Counted from the first letter of the stretch, positions 51,847-63,797 are shown. The stretch is DNA of 64,000 nucleotides from JAFKFI01 sp963795435 (GCA_963795435.1 CAWCHV010000009.1:682001-746000), one strand, 5' to 3'. Numbers and translations are program-made. Notes: a model not told the origin generated them from the sequence alone.

Positions 51847-52731
51847 CGTGCGGTCAGCGCCGTGTAGAGGGCGAGCAGCGCGCTCTCCGGGGGATGGTCG
51901 GTGCGATGGACACCGAAGCTGAAACCGGCGGCCGAGCAGATCGCCGCGAGCCCCGCCTGATGGGCCGCGAGCCGGCGGCCATACTCGTCGCGGATCGTCT
52001 CCACCCGAGGGATCAACGTGTTCGCGTCGCGTTCGACGCCCCGGAACCGCACCCGGCCGGTGTAGGGGAGCACCGCCTCGGCCGGATCGAGCACCTGGAG
52101 CAGATGTCCGGTTACCGGGATGGCCGCCAGGCGCGCGACGCCCGCCTGCACCTCATCCAGCGGGGACAGGAAATCGCCGAACAGCACGACCCGCGCGTGG
52201 CGCGGCACCGGGATAGCGGGCGGCAAGCCGGACGCCTCCCCGCCCGCCCCGCCCCGCTCGGCGCCGATCGCCGCGGCCAGCCGGTCGAGTCCGGGGAGGC
52301 CGGCGATCGGCCGCGCGCCGGGTTCCATCAGCACCACCCGCTCGCCGCCGCGCAGCAGCAGGGACGCCAACGCCAGCAGCAGCAATCCCGCCCGCTCGCA
52401 CTTGTCGGTCGCGGCTCCTCGGGAGCGCCAGCGCATACTGGCCGAGCCGTCGCGCCACACCGCGACGGTCTGCGCGGCCTCCCATTCGGTCTCGCGGATG
52501 AAGGCCCGCTCGGATTTGGCGGACTGCCGCCAATCGATCCGGCTGGTCGGGTCGCCCGTCACGAAGGGGCGGAACTGCCAGAAACTGTCGCCCTGCCCGA
52601 CACGCCGCCGGCCGTGCACCCCCTGCGCGACAGTGGCCGCGACGCGCTCGGCGGCGACCATCAACGGCGGCAGCCGGGCGCCCAGCGCCTCGGCGCGACG
52701 GGCCTTGACGCTGGCCTCGTCCGCGATCGCC

Positions 52732-52739
<8 letters not shown>
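51843..52739 (-). CDS. DUF58 domain protein
   Basis: This 298-residue protein shows the DUF58 core FVTGDPTSRIDWRQSAKSERAF (residues about 60-82), a vWA-related domain next to MoxR ATPases. It has no membrane helix, unlike some DUF58 proteins. Its start overlaps moxR by 8 bp and its end the DUF4159 gene by 4 bp. It probably acts as the client or adaptor of the MoxR ATPase. Confidence 0.9.
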
Positions 52740-53760
<1,021 letters not shown>

Positions 53761-53957
53761 GCGGGCTCCTGCCTCTCTGTTTTGGTCCGCCGCGTCTCAG
53801 CGGGCACTTTCACGGACAGGGGGATGCTACCTATATCGGCCCTGCCAGAGGAAGCGTGGCGAGAAGTAAGGACGCGGACGTGAATGACGAGTCCCGATTT
53901 CTCGCGCCGCCCGGCTGGAACGAGCACGGCGGCCTCAAGCAGGGAAGGGATCGAGAC

Positions 53958-54566
53958 ATGGGGACCAGCTTGACGCCTCAATCGGCGCATCCGCGCCCTG
54001 GCGCGGCGGCCAAGACGCCAGTCGCGGAGAAATCCGCTCGCCCCAAGCGCGTTCCCGTCGATTGCGGCGATCTGCCGTTCGTGATCCAGCGCGACGGCAC
54101 TTGGCTCTTTCGTGGCAGCCCGATCGGCCGGAAGGAACTGGTCTGCCTGTTCGCCAGCGTCCTCAAACGGGAGGCCGGCGGCGATTACTTCCTCGAGACC
54201 CCGGCTGAGCGCGGCCGCATCGCGGTCGAGGATGTGCCCTTTGTCGCGGTCGAGCTCGATTGGGCGGGCGACGGCCGCCAGCAGACTCTCTCCTTTCGCA
54301 CCAATGTCGACGAGGTCGTCACCGCCGGGCCGGATCATCCGATCCGCGTGGGTCACGATCTGCTGACCTGCGAGCCAACGCCCTATCTCCTGGTGCGTGG
54401 CGGCGCCGGCTCCCTTGGCATCGAGGCGCGGATCAGCCGCGCCGTCTATTATGAGCTGGTGGCGCTCGCGGTGCCCGAATGGGTCGGCTGCCGGCGGATG
54501 CTCGGGGTATGGAGCCAGGGCAAGTTCTTCTCACTGGGCGAGTTGCCGCCCGGCGGGGATGCATAA
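53958..54566 (+). CDS. DUF1285 protein
   Basis: This 202-residue protein has the DUF1285 pattern: DCGDLPFVIQRDGTWLFRGSPI, then RKELVCLFASVLKREAGGDYFL, VEDVPFVAVELDW and RISRAVYYELVALAV. The start at ATG 53958 is chosen for its ribosome site AGGGAAGGGA; GTG 53880 would give 26 more residues. Function unknown. It leads a plus-strand run of genes (CoA pyrophosphatase, small membrane protein, CCA enzyme) and is 15 bp from the next gene. Confidence 0.85.
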   Translation: MGTSLTPQSAHPRPGAAAKTPVAEKSARPKRVPVDCGDLPFVIQRDGTWLFRGSPIGRKELVCLFASVLKREAGGDYFLETPAERGRIAVEDVPFVAVELDWAGDGRQQTLSFRTNVDEVVTAGPDHPIRVGHDLLTCEPTPYLLVRGGAGSLGIEARISRAVYYELVALAVPEWVGCRRMLGVWSQGKFFSLGELPPGGDA

Positions 54567-54581
54567 GGGAGACCACCGGGG

Positions 54582-55217
54582 TTGGACGCCGAGGCGTTGC
54601 GGGCGCGGCTCGCCGGTATCGCGGGCCACGCGGACAAGGGTGACGTGCTCGCGATGCCCCCGCCGGCCGGCGCGCTGGCCGCCCCGGTCCGGTCGGATGA
54701 CGCCATTGATCTGGCCGAAGCCGATCTCGTTTCGGCGGCCGTACTGGTGCCGATCATCTTTGGCCCGGCGCCGGGCATCCTGCTGACCAAGCGCACGTCC
54801 CATCTCGCCAAGCACGCCGGCCAGGTGAGCTTTCCGGGCGGCCGCACGGACCCGGACGACCCGCACCCCGAAGCCACCGCGCTGCGCGAGGCGGAGGAGG
54901 AGATCGGGCTCGACCCGGCGAGGGTGGAACTGCTCGGCCGGCTGGCCGACTACGTGACCGGCACCGGCTACCGGATCACCCCGGTGCTCGGCCTGGTGCC
55001 GCCGGGGCTCGATTTCACGCCCTCGCCGGAGGAGGTGGAGGCGGTGTTCGAGCTGCCGATGGCGGTGCTGCTCGACCCCGACGCGCCACAGCAGCGGCGG
55101 GCGCACTACCGGGGACGCTGGCGGAACTTCTGGGTCTGGCCGCACCCCGATCACTACATCTGGGGTGCGACCGCCGCGATCCTCGTGCATCTCGCGCACG
55201 TGCTGCGCGCGGAATGA
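54582..55217 (+). CDS. NUDIX CoA pyrophosphatase
   Basis: This 211-residue NUDIX hydrolase carries the CoA-specific motif HLAKHAGQVSFPGGRTD and the NUDIX box ALREAEEEIGLDPARV. It probably cleaves CoA or acyl-CoA to phosphopantetheine and 3',5'-ADP. The start is TTG 54582, 15 bp after DUF1285. It is the second gene of the run leading to the CCA enzyme. Confidence 0.92.
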   Translation: MDAEALRARLAGIAGHADKGDVLAMPPPAGALAAPVRSDDAIDLAEADLVSAAVLVPIIFGPAPGILLTKRTSHLAKHAGQVSFPGGRTDPDDPHPEATALREAEEEIGLDPARVELLGRLADYVTGTGYRITPVLGLVPPGLDFTPSPEEVEAVFELPMAVLLDPDAPQQRRAHYRGRWRNFWVWPHPDHYIWGATAAILVHLAHVLRAE

Positions 55218-55224
55218 GGCTGTA

Positions 55225-55470
55225 GTGCTGCGGCTCCTGGAAGTCGCCCTTTTCCTGGTTCCTTTTGTCGCCTTCGCGGCCTGGTGGTGGCTGGCTGCCG
55301 GGCGTGGACCATCGCCCATGCTGGTAGGCGCCGCCGTGGCGGCCGTGGCCGCGCTGGCCGCCGCACTCGTGTGGTTTGCCGCCCATGACACGCTCGGGCC
55401 GGGCAAGGTCTATGTGCCTGCCCGGCTGCAGGGTGGCGAGATCGTGCCCGGACACGCCGCCTCGCCGTGA
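55225..55470 (+). CDS. Small two-helix membrane protein (DUF6111-like)
   Basis: This 81-residue protein starts at GTG 55225 with a membrane helix LLEVALFLVPFVAFAAWWWL, a short loop, and a second helix LVGAAVAAVAALAAALVWFA. The C-terminus has GPGKVYVPARLQGGEIVPGH. It overlaps the CCA enzyme gene by 4 bp (GTGA). Its position between a CoA pyrophosphatase and the CCA gene fits the DUF6111 family as I recall it. Function unknown. Confidence 0.7.
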   Translation: MLRLLEVALFLVPFVAFAAWWWLAAGRGPSPMLVGAAVAAVAALAAALVWFAAHDTLGPGKVYVPARLQGGEIVPGHAASP

Positions 55471-56657
55471 CGGACCAAGCCGCCGCGCGCATCCCACCGC
55501 CGCCGTTCCTCGCCGATCCCGCGCTGCGCTCCGTACTGGCGGCGCTGCCGGAGGCGCGGCTGGTCGGCGGCTGCGTCCGCGACGCTCTGGCGGGGCGGCC
55601 GGTGGCCGACATCGACCTTACAACGCCCCGCCGTCCCGAGGCGGTCTTGCGGGCGTTGCGGGAAGCCGGCATCCGGGCAGTGCCGACCGGGCTCGACCAC
55701 GGGACCGTGACCGCCGCGGTCGATGGGCGCGGCTTCGAGATCACCACCTTGCGCCGCGATCAGGAGACCGATGGCCGTCACGCGCGCGTCGCCTACACCG
55801 ACGATTGGCGGGAAGACGCGGCGCGGCGCGATTTCACGATCAATGCCATGTCCATGACGCCCGACGGCGCGGTGTTCGACCCGTTCGGCGGCATCGCCGA
55901 CCTGGCCGCCGGCCGGGTGCGCTTCGTGGGCGACGCGGCGCGACGCATCGCCGAGGACTATCTCCGCATCCTGCGCTTCTTCCGTTTCCACGCGCGCTAC
56001 GGCCGGGCGCCACCCGATGCGGAGGCGCTGGCCGCGATCCGGGCTGGTGTCGCGGGGCTTGCGCGGCTGTCGGCCGAGCGGGTGTGGGGCGAACTGCTCC
56101 GTATCCTCGCCGCACCAGACCCCACCGGGTCCGTGGCGCTCATGGCCGAGCTTGGCGTGCTCCGGGAGGTGCTGCCGGAGGGGGCGGACCCGGACCGGCT
56201 GGAGCGGCTTGTGCGGGCCGAAGCGCCGGCCGATCCGCTGCTCCGCCTCGCCGCCCTGCTCACCGGTGATCCCGAGGCACTGGCCGACCGGCTCAAATTG
56301 TCCACCGCCGACCGCGAGCGGCTGGCGGCCCTCCGCTCGTCGCCGGTTCCCAAGCCGGAGGCCAGCGATGACGATTTGCGCCGCCTGCTCGCCGACACGC
56401 CGGCGGACATCCTGATCGGCCGCGTTTGGTTGTCCGGCAACGGCAGCCCAGAGGCCGCCGCCCTGCGCGCCCGGCTGGCCGCGCTCCCGGTGCCGGTGTT
56501 CCCGCTTGAGGGCCGCGACGTGCTCGCCCTCGGCGAGCAGCCCGGCCCCCGGATCGGCGTCCTGCTTCGCGAGATTCGGGCCTGGTGGCTGGAGGGCGGC
56601 TGCGTCGCGGACGGGGCAGCCTGCCGGGCGGAACTGGCGAGGCGCATCGGCGGCTGA
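55467..56657 (+). CDS. CCA tRNA nucleotidyltransferase
   Basis: This 396-residue class II nucleotidyltransferase adds or repairs the CCA end of tRNAs, or may do so in part. The N-terminal motif is RLVGGCVRDALAGRPVADID with the catalytic Asp pair, then RRDFTINAMSM and DPFGGIADLAAGRVRFVGD. The neck region has EDYLRILRFFRFHARYG. It starts at GTG 55467. The tRNA-Gln in this window already encodes CCA, so repair is its likely main role. Confidence 0.93.
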   Translation: MTDQAAARIPPPPFLADPALRSVLAALPEARLVGGCVRDALAGRPVADIDLTTPRRPEAVLRALREAGIRAVPTGLDHGTVTAAVDGRGFEITTLRRDQETDGRHARVAYTDDWREDAARRDFTINAMSMTPDGAVFDPFGGIADLAAGRVRFVGDAARRIAEDYLRILRFFRFHARYGRAPPDAEALAAIRAGVAGLARLSAERVWGELLRILAAPDPTGSVALMAELGVLREVLPEGADPDRLERLVRAEAPADPLLRLAALLTGDPEALADRLKLSTADRERLAALRSSPVPKPEASDDDLRRLLADTPADILIGRVWLSGNGSPEAAALRARLAALPVPVFPLEGRDVLALGEQPGPRIGVLLREIRAWWLEGGCVADGAACRAELARRIGG

Positions 56658-56670
56658 TACACGCCCGCCG

Positions 56671-58434
56671 ATGGATGCCCCGACCACCCACTTGCGGCCA
56701 GACGACGAGACCACCCGCGCCCTGCTGCTGCGCCTGTGGCGGGAGCACCTGACCCATCACAAGCCGCGAATGCTGCTGGTCCTGGTGCTCACGGGGATCA
56801 TGGCCGGCACCACGGCGCTTTATCCGGTGGTGATCGACCGCGCCTTCTCGATGTTCACCGGGCGCGACGCGCGCATCCTCTACCAGATCCCCGCCCTGGT
56901 GCTTGCCGTCACCTCGGTGAAGGCGGCGGCGCAGTATTTCCAGAACGTGCAGGTCCAGCAGATCGTCCTGCTGGTGATCCGCGAGCTGCAGGGCCGCATG
57001 TTCTCCCATCTCGTGCGGTCCGACCTCGCCCGCATGGAGCGCGAGGCCCCGGCCCAGCTCGCCGCCCGGTTCACCACCGACGCGACCATCATCCGCGAGG
57101 CGTTGACGCGCGCGGTGAACGGCGTCGCGGATGCCATCACCGTGGTCGGGCTGGTCGTCTCGATGCTGTATCTCGACTGGGTGCTGAGCCTGATCGCCGC
57201 CGCGCTCTATCCGCTGGCGGCGATGCCGATCCAGCGCATCGGCAAGCGCGTCCGCCGCGCCTCGGGCGGGATGCAGGAGCGCATGGGCGAGACCGCCGCC
57301 CTGCTCAACGAGAGTTTTTCCCAGGCCCGTACGGTGCGCGCCTACCGGCTGGAAGCGTCGGAGACCCACCGAGCCGAAACCGCCTTCGCCCAGCTCTATC
57401 GCGCGCTGCTGCGGATGACGCGCAGCCGCGCGCGGGTCGATCCGGTCCTGGAGGTGCTGGGAGGAGCCGCGGTCGCGGCGGTGATCGGCTTCGCCGGCTG
57501 GCGCGCCGCGGTCGGCAGCAACACGATCGGCAATTTCACCGGGTTTGTCGCCGCCCTGCTGATCGCATCGCGCCCGCTGCGGGCGCTCGGCTCGCTCAAT
57601 GCGGCGATCCAGGAGGGACTGGCCGGCCTCGTGCGCGTCTTCACCGTGGTGGACGAGCGCCCGCATATCCGCGAGGCGCCCGATGCCGTGCCGCTGCCGC
57701 CGGGGCGCGGGCATGTGCGGTTTTCCGATGTGCGCTTCGTCTATCCAGACGGCCGCGCCGGCCTCGACGGGCTAAGCTTCGCCGCCGAGCCCGGCACCAC
57801 CGTCGCACTGGTCGGCCCCTCGGGGGCGGGCAAGTCCACCGCGCTGTCGCTGATCCCCCGCCTGCACGACGTCCCCTCGGGGTCGGTAGCGATCGACGGC
57901 GCGGACGTGCGCGCGGTGATGCTGGCCAGCCTGCGCGACGCCATTGCCTATGTCGGGCAGGACACCTTGCTGTTCGACGACACGGTGGCCGCCAACATCC
58001 GCATGGGCCGCCCCGATGCCACCGAAGCCGAAATCGAGGCCGCCGCCAGCGCCGCGGCCGCCGACTTCATCGCCGCCCTGCCGCAAGGCTACGAAACCCC
58101 GGTCGGCCCCGGCGGCCAGCGCTTGTCGGGCGGCCAGCGCCAGCGCGTCGCATTGGCCCGCGCCCTGCTGCGCAATCCCCGCATCCTGCTGCTCGACGAG
58201 GCGACCAGCGCGCTCGACGCCGAGAGCGAGATGGCGGTGCAGCTCGCGCTGTCCCATTTGCGCGCGGGCCGCACCACGATCGTCGTCGCCCACCGCCTCT
58301 CGACCGTGCGCGACGCCGACCTCGTGGTGGTCCTCGCGGACGGCCGCGCGGTCGAGCAGGGCACTCACGCGGCACTGCTGGAGCAGGACGGGCTGTACGC
58401 CCGGCTGGTGCGGAGCCAGGCCCTGGTGCAGTGA
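56671..58434 (+). CDS. ABC exporter, fused membrane and ATPase domains
   Basis: This 587-residue half-transporter has six membrane helices (about residues 30-310) and the ATPase domain with Walker A GPSGAGKST, signature LSGGQRQR and Walker B ILLLDEATSALDAESEM. It is a different protein from the exporter at 13572, with shorter ends and no C-terminal repeats. The substrate is unknown; lipid or multidrug export is typical. It starts 13 bp after the CCA gene, and an IS630 remnant follows. Confidence 0.92.
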   Translation: MDAPTTHLRPDDETTRALLLRLWREHLTHHKPRMLLVLVLTGIMAGTTALYPVVIDRAFSMFTGRDARILYQIPALVLAVTSVKAAAQYFQNVQVQQIVLLVIRELQGRMFSHLVRSDLARMEREAPAQLAARFTTDATIIREALTRAVNGVADAITVVGLVVSMLYLDWVLSLIAAALYPLAAMPIQRIGKRVRRASGGMQERMGETAALLNESFSQARTVRAYRLEASETHRAETAFAQLYRALLRMTRSRARVDPVLEVLGGAAVAAVIGFAGWRAAVGSNTIGNFTGFVAALLIASRPLRALGSLNAAIQEGLAGLVRVFTVVDERPHIREAPDAVPLPPGRGHVRFSDVRFVYPDGRAGLDGLSFAAEPGTTVALVGPSGAGKSTALSLIPRLHDVPSGSVAIDGADVRAVMLASLRDAIAYVGQDTLLFDDTVAANIRMGRPDATEAEIEAAASAAAADFIAALPQGYETPVGPGGQRLSGGQRQRVALARALLRNPRILLLDEATSALDAESEMAVQLALSHLRAGRTTIVVAHRLSTVRDADLVVVLADGRAVEQGTHAALLEQDGLYARLVRSQALVQ

Positions 58435-58474
58435 GGGCCTTTTCGTCATGGCGAGCCGTCCAATGGCCCGCGAG

Positions 58475-58730
58475 CCCGCCTGCCGCCCGAGGCGGCCGGC
58501 AAGCCGGTGGAGGTCTGGTTCACCGATGAAGCCCGCGTCGGTCAGCAGGGGACGCTGACCCGGGTCTGGGCGAAGCGCGGCTCGCGCCCGCGCGCGCCGC
58601 GCGACCGACGCTACGAATGGGCCTATCTGTTCGGCGCGGTCTGCCCGGAGCGCAGCACCGGCGCCGCGGTGATCATGTCCGAGGTGAACATTGAGGCAGT
58701 GTCGCGCCGATCCAAGCCCGCTGCGCGGCG
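58475..58730 (+). pseudogene. IS630 family transposase remnant (DDE-domain fragment)
   Basis: A frame with residues LPPEAAGKPVEVWFTDEARV, GTLTRVWAKRGSRPRAPRD and WAYLFGAVCPERSTGAAVIM matches the first catalytic strand region of IS630 transposases, with the first catalytic Asp in FTDEAR. Neither the DNA-binding N-terminus nor the rest of the catalytic domain is present. The subgroup differs from the remnant at 8113-8601. It ends 3 bp before the tssM stop codon. Confidence 0.75.
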
Positions 58731-58733
58731 ACC

Positions 58734-61700
58734 TCACTGCACGCTCGGACAGCGGAAATCCTGCAGCACGCCGGGGGCGAACGGGTTGAGCACCGAGGCG
58801 GCGCGGATCTCGAAGGCCGCCTCGCGGGAGCCTGCGCGGAATGTCAGGTTGTAGCGCTCCGACGATCCGGCCTGCTGCAGGCTGGCGTGGCCGAACAGGC
58901 GGAACATCGACCAGGGGCCGGTCTCCTGCAACGCGCCGGAGCCGTCCGCGGGCGGCGGGTCGAACACCAACCGCACCGTCTGCATCCGGTTGGGGCCCGG
59001 CCAGGTGACCTGGGTGGCGCGCGGCGGCCCGTGCGCCGAGACGATCGTGGTGCCGTCGAGATCGAGCGTCACCTGACGCGCGCCGGAATCGAGACTGACC
59101 GGCGTCATGTCGAAGCGGACCGTGGGCGTCGTCGCGCCGCTGGCGAAGAACAGGTCGCGGATCGTCGCGGCGCGCTGGAATTGCGCCACATCGGCCGGCG
59201 AGACCGGGGCGGCCACGCCGTCGACCGGCTGCGGGCGCCATACCTTGCCCGAGGTGTTCACGTAGGGCCGCAGCTGGGTGTTGAAGAACCCGTCGAGCAG
59301 TCCGCCGGGCGCGAACAGCCGAGCGAAATCGTCGAGCGGCACGTCCTTGGACGAGCTCGGCACGAACGGGTAGCGCCCGTCGATGGCGAGGGTGCAGAGC
59401 TGGGCGGGGCCGCCGCTGCCGTTGAACGCGGCGACGAGCTGCTGGCGGGCGTTGCCGCCGCGCAGCGCGGTGCCGCTGCTCGCCATCGCGGCGAGCCAGC
59501 GCGACAGCGGCTGCGGCTGGCGCTGCGCCTCGGCGCGCAAGGCGAGCGACGGGTCGTCGCCCGCCGGCGCGGGCGCGGCGCCGGCTGGGGCGGCGGCCAT
59601 CTTGGCCAGCTGTTGCTGCAGCTCGTTGAGCGATTTCAACACGAGGTCGATCGGCGCGCCAGGACCGCTGCCGACCAGGTCCCGCAGCGCCTTGTAGCGT
59701 TCGTCGATCTCGTGGCCGGGCGGCGGGGGCGGCGGCTGGCCGGGTTGCGCGCTGCCGAACGACCGGCTCAGCGTCTCGTCCTTGGCCGCCGCCGCGGCTG
59801 CCACGGCAGCCGGTACCTGCTGCCCCGGCCTTCGCGGCGGGCGCGGCCGGGGGCACGGACAGGGTGAGCTCACGGGCAGCGGAGGCCAGGAGGTCGCGCA
59901 TCGGCGACTGCGGCGAGGCCAGGATGTAGAGGTCCTGCGCCGCCTGCGTCAGGCTGCGTAGCGGCACGACGTTGAGGTCGGTCAGCATTGCGTCCCAGGC
60001 CTGCGCGTAATCGGCCTCGTACAGCGCGATCACGTCGCGCTCGAGGGCGCGGAGCTCGGGGCCGTTGGGGTCGAGTTCGGTGCGCGCGCCGAGCACCCAG
60101 CTCTCCGACGCGACACTTTTCGCGGCGCTGGCGAGCGAGGGCAGCAGCACCTTGTGGAAGCCCTCGATCGTGAAGAAGCCGGGGATGCCGTCGTCCATCG
60201 ACTTGCCCGAGGCGCGGACGAACACGCCGACGCCCGCCGCGCCGAGCGCGTCGCGCGGCCGCCACGGTGGGACGCGCTGGGCCGCGGCCGACGGACGGAT
60301 GCGCGAATAGACGCGCTGCGCCAGCGACACCCGGCTGAAGGTCGTGCGCGCCTTGGCGACCAGCTCGCCGTCGAGCGTGACCGGCGGCAGCGGCTCGGCG
60401 AGCAGCGCGTCGAGATGGCGCAGCAGGGCCTCGCGCATGGGCGCGTAGGTGGCGCCCGGATAGGCCTGCTGCCAATCGAGCATCATCCATTCGTGCACGA
60501 GGCCGCGGTCCAGCGGACCGGCGCTGCCGAGCATGAGGTAGACGCGCGTTGCTTCGTAGAGGAAGTCGGGCCGGTTCAAATTGCCGCGCATCTGCGCTTC
60601 CAGCCGCCAGATGAGGCGCGGCAGCAGGGCGCGTTCGAGGGCGTGCCGGTAGACGGTGCGCCCGGCGGCGGCGAGCTTGGCGTCCTGCGACAGGCCGAAG
60701 CCGAGCCACGAGCCGGCGGGTTCTCCGGCGTTGTCGGGGCTGCGCGGCAGGGCGCGGGCCTGGTCAAGCAACGGCGCCAAGCGCGGCAGGTCGGCGTCGG
60801 CCACGGGGTCGAGCGGCAGTGAGCTTGCGGTCTTCTCATACGCGGCGAGGGCGGCGGAGGCGGCGTCGATCTCCTGCTGGCCGGCGCTCCTCGCGTGCCA
60901 CAGCAGGCCTCCCACGACGAGCACAGCGAGCAACGCGGCGGCGAAACCGGCGGCGCGCGCGAGCAGCCTCCGACGCACCGCCCCCGGCCGCTCCGAGACC
61001 AGCATCGCCTCGCCGAGGATCACCTCGCGCAGCAGGCGTTCGAGGAAATAGCTGCGTCCTTGCTCGGGCCGCAAGCTCGGTGCGCGGCGCTGATCCAGGC
61101 CGAAGGCGCGCGCAAGCGTGCCGGTCAGCCGGTCGATCGGCGTGCCCTCCTGCGTGCCGGAGGTCAGGTACACGCCGCGCAGCAGCGGCGCCCGGTCGAG
61201 CCGCGAGCCGCCGAACGCTTCCTGCAGGAAGGCCATCAGCGGCTGCTCCAGACTGGCGACCTGGGCGGGGAAGCCGGCGATCAATGCCCGGCGATCGGGG
61301 CTGCGCTCGGCCTGGAGACGGTCGAACAGCCGCGCGTCGAGCCGCTGCACCAGGGCGTGGAATTCCTCGGCGAAGGATGCCACCGGCCCCGCCTCGTCCA
61401 CGCCGAGCGGAAAAGTGGCACCCCAGACCTGCGCCCGCTTCTCGCGGTCGAGGTCGTCGAAGAACTCGGTGAAGCCGGCGATCAGGTCGGCCTTGGTGAG
61501 CATCGCGTAGACCGGGATGCGGGCGCCGAGGCGGGTCTCCAACTCGGTGACGCGACGGCGGATGGAGCGAGCATGGGCGAGGCGCTCGTCGGCGGAGGCT
61601 TGGGCGATGTCGCTGAGCGCGATGGCGACGATCACGCCGTTGAGCGGCTGGCGCGTGCGGGTGCGCTTCAGCAGGCCGAGGAACGCCTCCCAGCCGCCGC

Positions 61701-62268
61701 GGTCGACGGCGGCGTCGGAATCCTGCGTGGTGTAGCGGCCCGCCGTGTCGATCATCACGGCGTTCTCGGTGAACCACCAGTCGCAGAGCCGCGTGCCGCC
61801 GACGCCGGCCACGGCGCCCTGGCCCATCTCGGCGGCGAGCGGGAAGCGCAGGCCGGCATTGAGCAGCGCCGTCGTCTTGCCGGCGCCGGGCGGGCCGATG
61901 ATCGCGTACCAGGGCTGCTCGTAGAGATAGCCGCGCGTGCCCCGCGCGCGTTTCAGCAGCCGCAGCGCCGTCGCCATCCGTTCGCGCAGCGCGGCACTCT
62001 CCTCGGCCACCGCGACGGCGGTGGGATCGGCGGTGCCGGCTGCCACACCCTCGGTCAGCGCCGCTTCGCGCCGCCGCCTCCGGAGATCGAGCAGGAGATT
62101 CGCGCCGGCCCAGACCAGCAGCATCACGACGACGATCACGAGGCGGACCAGCCATCCCTCGAACGGCGCCAGCAGCGGACCGAAGAACCAGATCAGGGCG
62201 GCAAGCAGGGCGGTTCCGACGAAGCTGAGAGACCAGCGCGACAAGAGAAACGAGACGACGGACTTCAT
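58734..62268 (-). CDS. tssM: Type VI secretion protein TssM/IcmF, apparent frameshift
   Basis: TssM is the inner-membrane ATPase-like core of the type VI secretion membrane complex, with TssL and TssJ. From ATG 62268 two membrane helices come first, then a GTPase-like domain with Walker A GPPGAGKTTAL and a third helix near residue 440. A large periplasmic domain follows, with YPGATYAPMREALLRHLD and GIPGFFTIEGFHKVLLPSL. The frame breaks at a C run (59823-59826): reading one base fewer continues KAGQQVPAAV into the C-terminal domain to the TGA at 58734. The total of about 1177 residues is normal for TssM. No other core T6SS gene is visible. Confidence 0.88.
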
Positions 62269-62372
62269 GGGCCTCAATTCCTGGCGGCGCGGCTGTTCGG
62301 TCGGGATACCTTGCCGACCCGAGACGATTGTAGCCTGCTTGCGCGTCGATCCGCCGCGAAAATCGAGAGCCG

Positions 62373-63797
62373 CTACGACCGCCCGTAGGTATCCTCGATC
62401 CGCACGATGTCGTCCTCGCCCAGATAGGCGCCGGACTGCACTTCGATCAGCGTCAGGGGGATGCGGCCCGGGTTTTCCAGTCGGTGCACGCAGCCGAGCG
62501 GGAGGTAGATGCTCTCGTTCTCCCGCACGAGCTTTTCGTCATCGTCGCATGTCACCAGCGCGCTGCCGTTGACCACGACCCAGTGCTCGGCGCGGTGGAA
62601 ATGCTTCTGCAAGGAGAGCTTGTGGCCGGCATTGACCACGATGCGCTTGACCTGGAAGCGGTCGCCGGAGATCAGGGTCTCATAGAAGCCCCACGGCCGA
62701 TAAACCCGGTTGTGCGCCACCGCCTCGTGCCGGCCGGCCTGTTTCAGCCGATCGACCAAGCGCTTGACGTCCTGCGCGTGGTCGCGGTGCATCGCCAGCA
62801 CCGCGTCCTTGGTCACCACCACCACCGCGTCGGCGAGGCCGACCACCGCGGTCAGCACGCCGTCGCTGCGGACGTAGCAATTCTCCGCCGCCTCCAGCAG
62901 CACGTCGCCCTGGGCCACGTTGCCGCCCTGGTCTTTCTCGCCGAGCGCCCACAGCGCGCCCCAGCTGCCGACGTCGGACCAGCCGAGATCGGCCGGCACG
63001 ACCGTCGCCCGGGCGGTCCTTTCCGCCACCGCGTAGTCGAGGCTGATGTCAGGCCCGGCCGCAAACGGCTCGGGGGCGAGGCGGACGAAGTCGAGATCCT
63101 GGGTCCGCTCGGCGACCGCGCGACGCACGGCGTTCAGCACCTCGGGGGCATAGCCCTCCAGCTCTTCCAGCAGCGTGCGCGCGGTGAACACGAACATGCC
63201 CGAGTTCCACAGATGCCGCCCCGAGGCGGCGAGCCTGGCGGCGGTGGGCGCGTCGGGCTTTTCGACGAAGCGGGCCAGCGCGTGGATGCCGGGCAGGCCG
63301 GGCAGCGCGTCGCCTACCTCGATGTAGCCGTAGCCGGTCTCCGCCGCCGCCGGCTTCATGCCGAAGGTGACGATGCGCCCCTGCCGCGCCGCCGCGACCG
63401 CGAGCGCTAGCAGTCGGTGCAGCGTCTCGGCGTCCGGGATCGCGTGATCGGCCGGCATCATCCACAGCACCGCGTCCGGGTCGCTCTCGGCGACCAGCAG
63501 CGCGGCGGCGGCGATCGCCGGGGCGCTGTTGCGGCCAACCGGCTCCAGCACGATGCGCGCCCCATCGATCCCGGTGGCGCGCAGTTGCTCGGCGATCAGG
63601 AATCGGTGCTCCTGGTTGCACACCACGATCGGCGCGGCGAAGCCGGGGCCGTGGGCGCGCAATGCGGTCTCCTGGATCATCGAGCGTTCCGAGATCAGCG
63701 GCCAGAGCTGCTTGGGGAAGCTCTCGCGGGAGACCGGCCAGAGCCGGCTGCCCGAGCCGCCGGAGAGGATCACGGGGATGACGCGCTGTTCGCTCAT
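62373..63797 (-). CDS. manC: Mannose-1-phosphate guanylyltransferase / mannose-6-phosphate isomerase
   Basis: This 474-residue enzyme makes GDP-mannose from mannose 1-phosphate and GTP, and may isomerise fructose 6-phosphate. The N-terminal nucleotidyltransferase domain has VILSGGSGSRLWPVSRESFP, MMPADHAI and FVEKPDAPTAARL. The C-terminal cupin domain has NAGHKLSLQKHFHRAEHW with metal-binding His and VQSGAYLGEDDIVRIEDTYG. The start is ATG 63797. It is co-directed with tssM, with a 104-bp gap. It supplies exopolysaccharide or lipopolysaccharide synthesis. Confidence 0.93.
   Translation of the reverse strand: MSEQRVIPVILSGGSGSRLWPVSRESFPKQLWPLISERSMIQETALRAHGPGFAAPIVVCNQEHRFLIAEQLRATGIDGARIVLEPVGRNSAPAIAAAALLVAESDPDAVLWMMPADHAIPDAETLHRLLALAVAAARQGRIVTFGMKPAAAETGYGYIEVGDALPGLPGIHALARFVEKPDAPTAARLAASGRHLWNSGMFVFTARTLLEELEGYAPEVLNAVRRAVAERTQDLDFVRLAPEPFAAGPDISLDYAVAERTARATVVPADLGWSDVGSWGALWALGEKDQGGNVAQGDVLLEAAENCYVRSDGVLTAVVGLADAVVVVTKDAVLAMHRDHAQDVKRLVDRLKQAGRHEAVAHNRVYRPWGFYETLISGDRFQVKRIVVNAGHKLSLQKHFHRAEHWVVVNGSALVTCDDDEKLVRENESIYLPLGCVHRLENPGRIPLTLIEVQSGAYLGEDDIVRIEDTYGRS

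Noticed and set aside
60895..62388. A 497-codon plus-strand frame antisense to tssM
   Set aside because: No recognisable domain; shadow of tssM codon bias.
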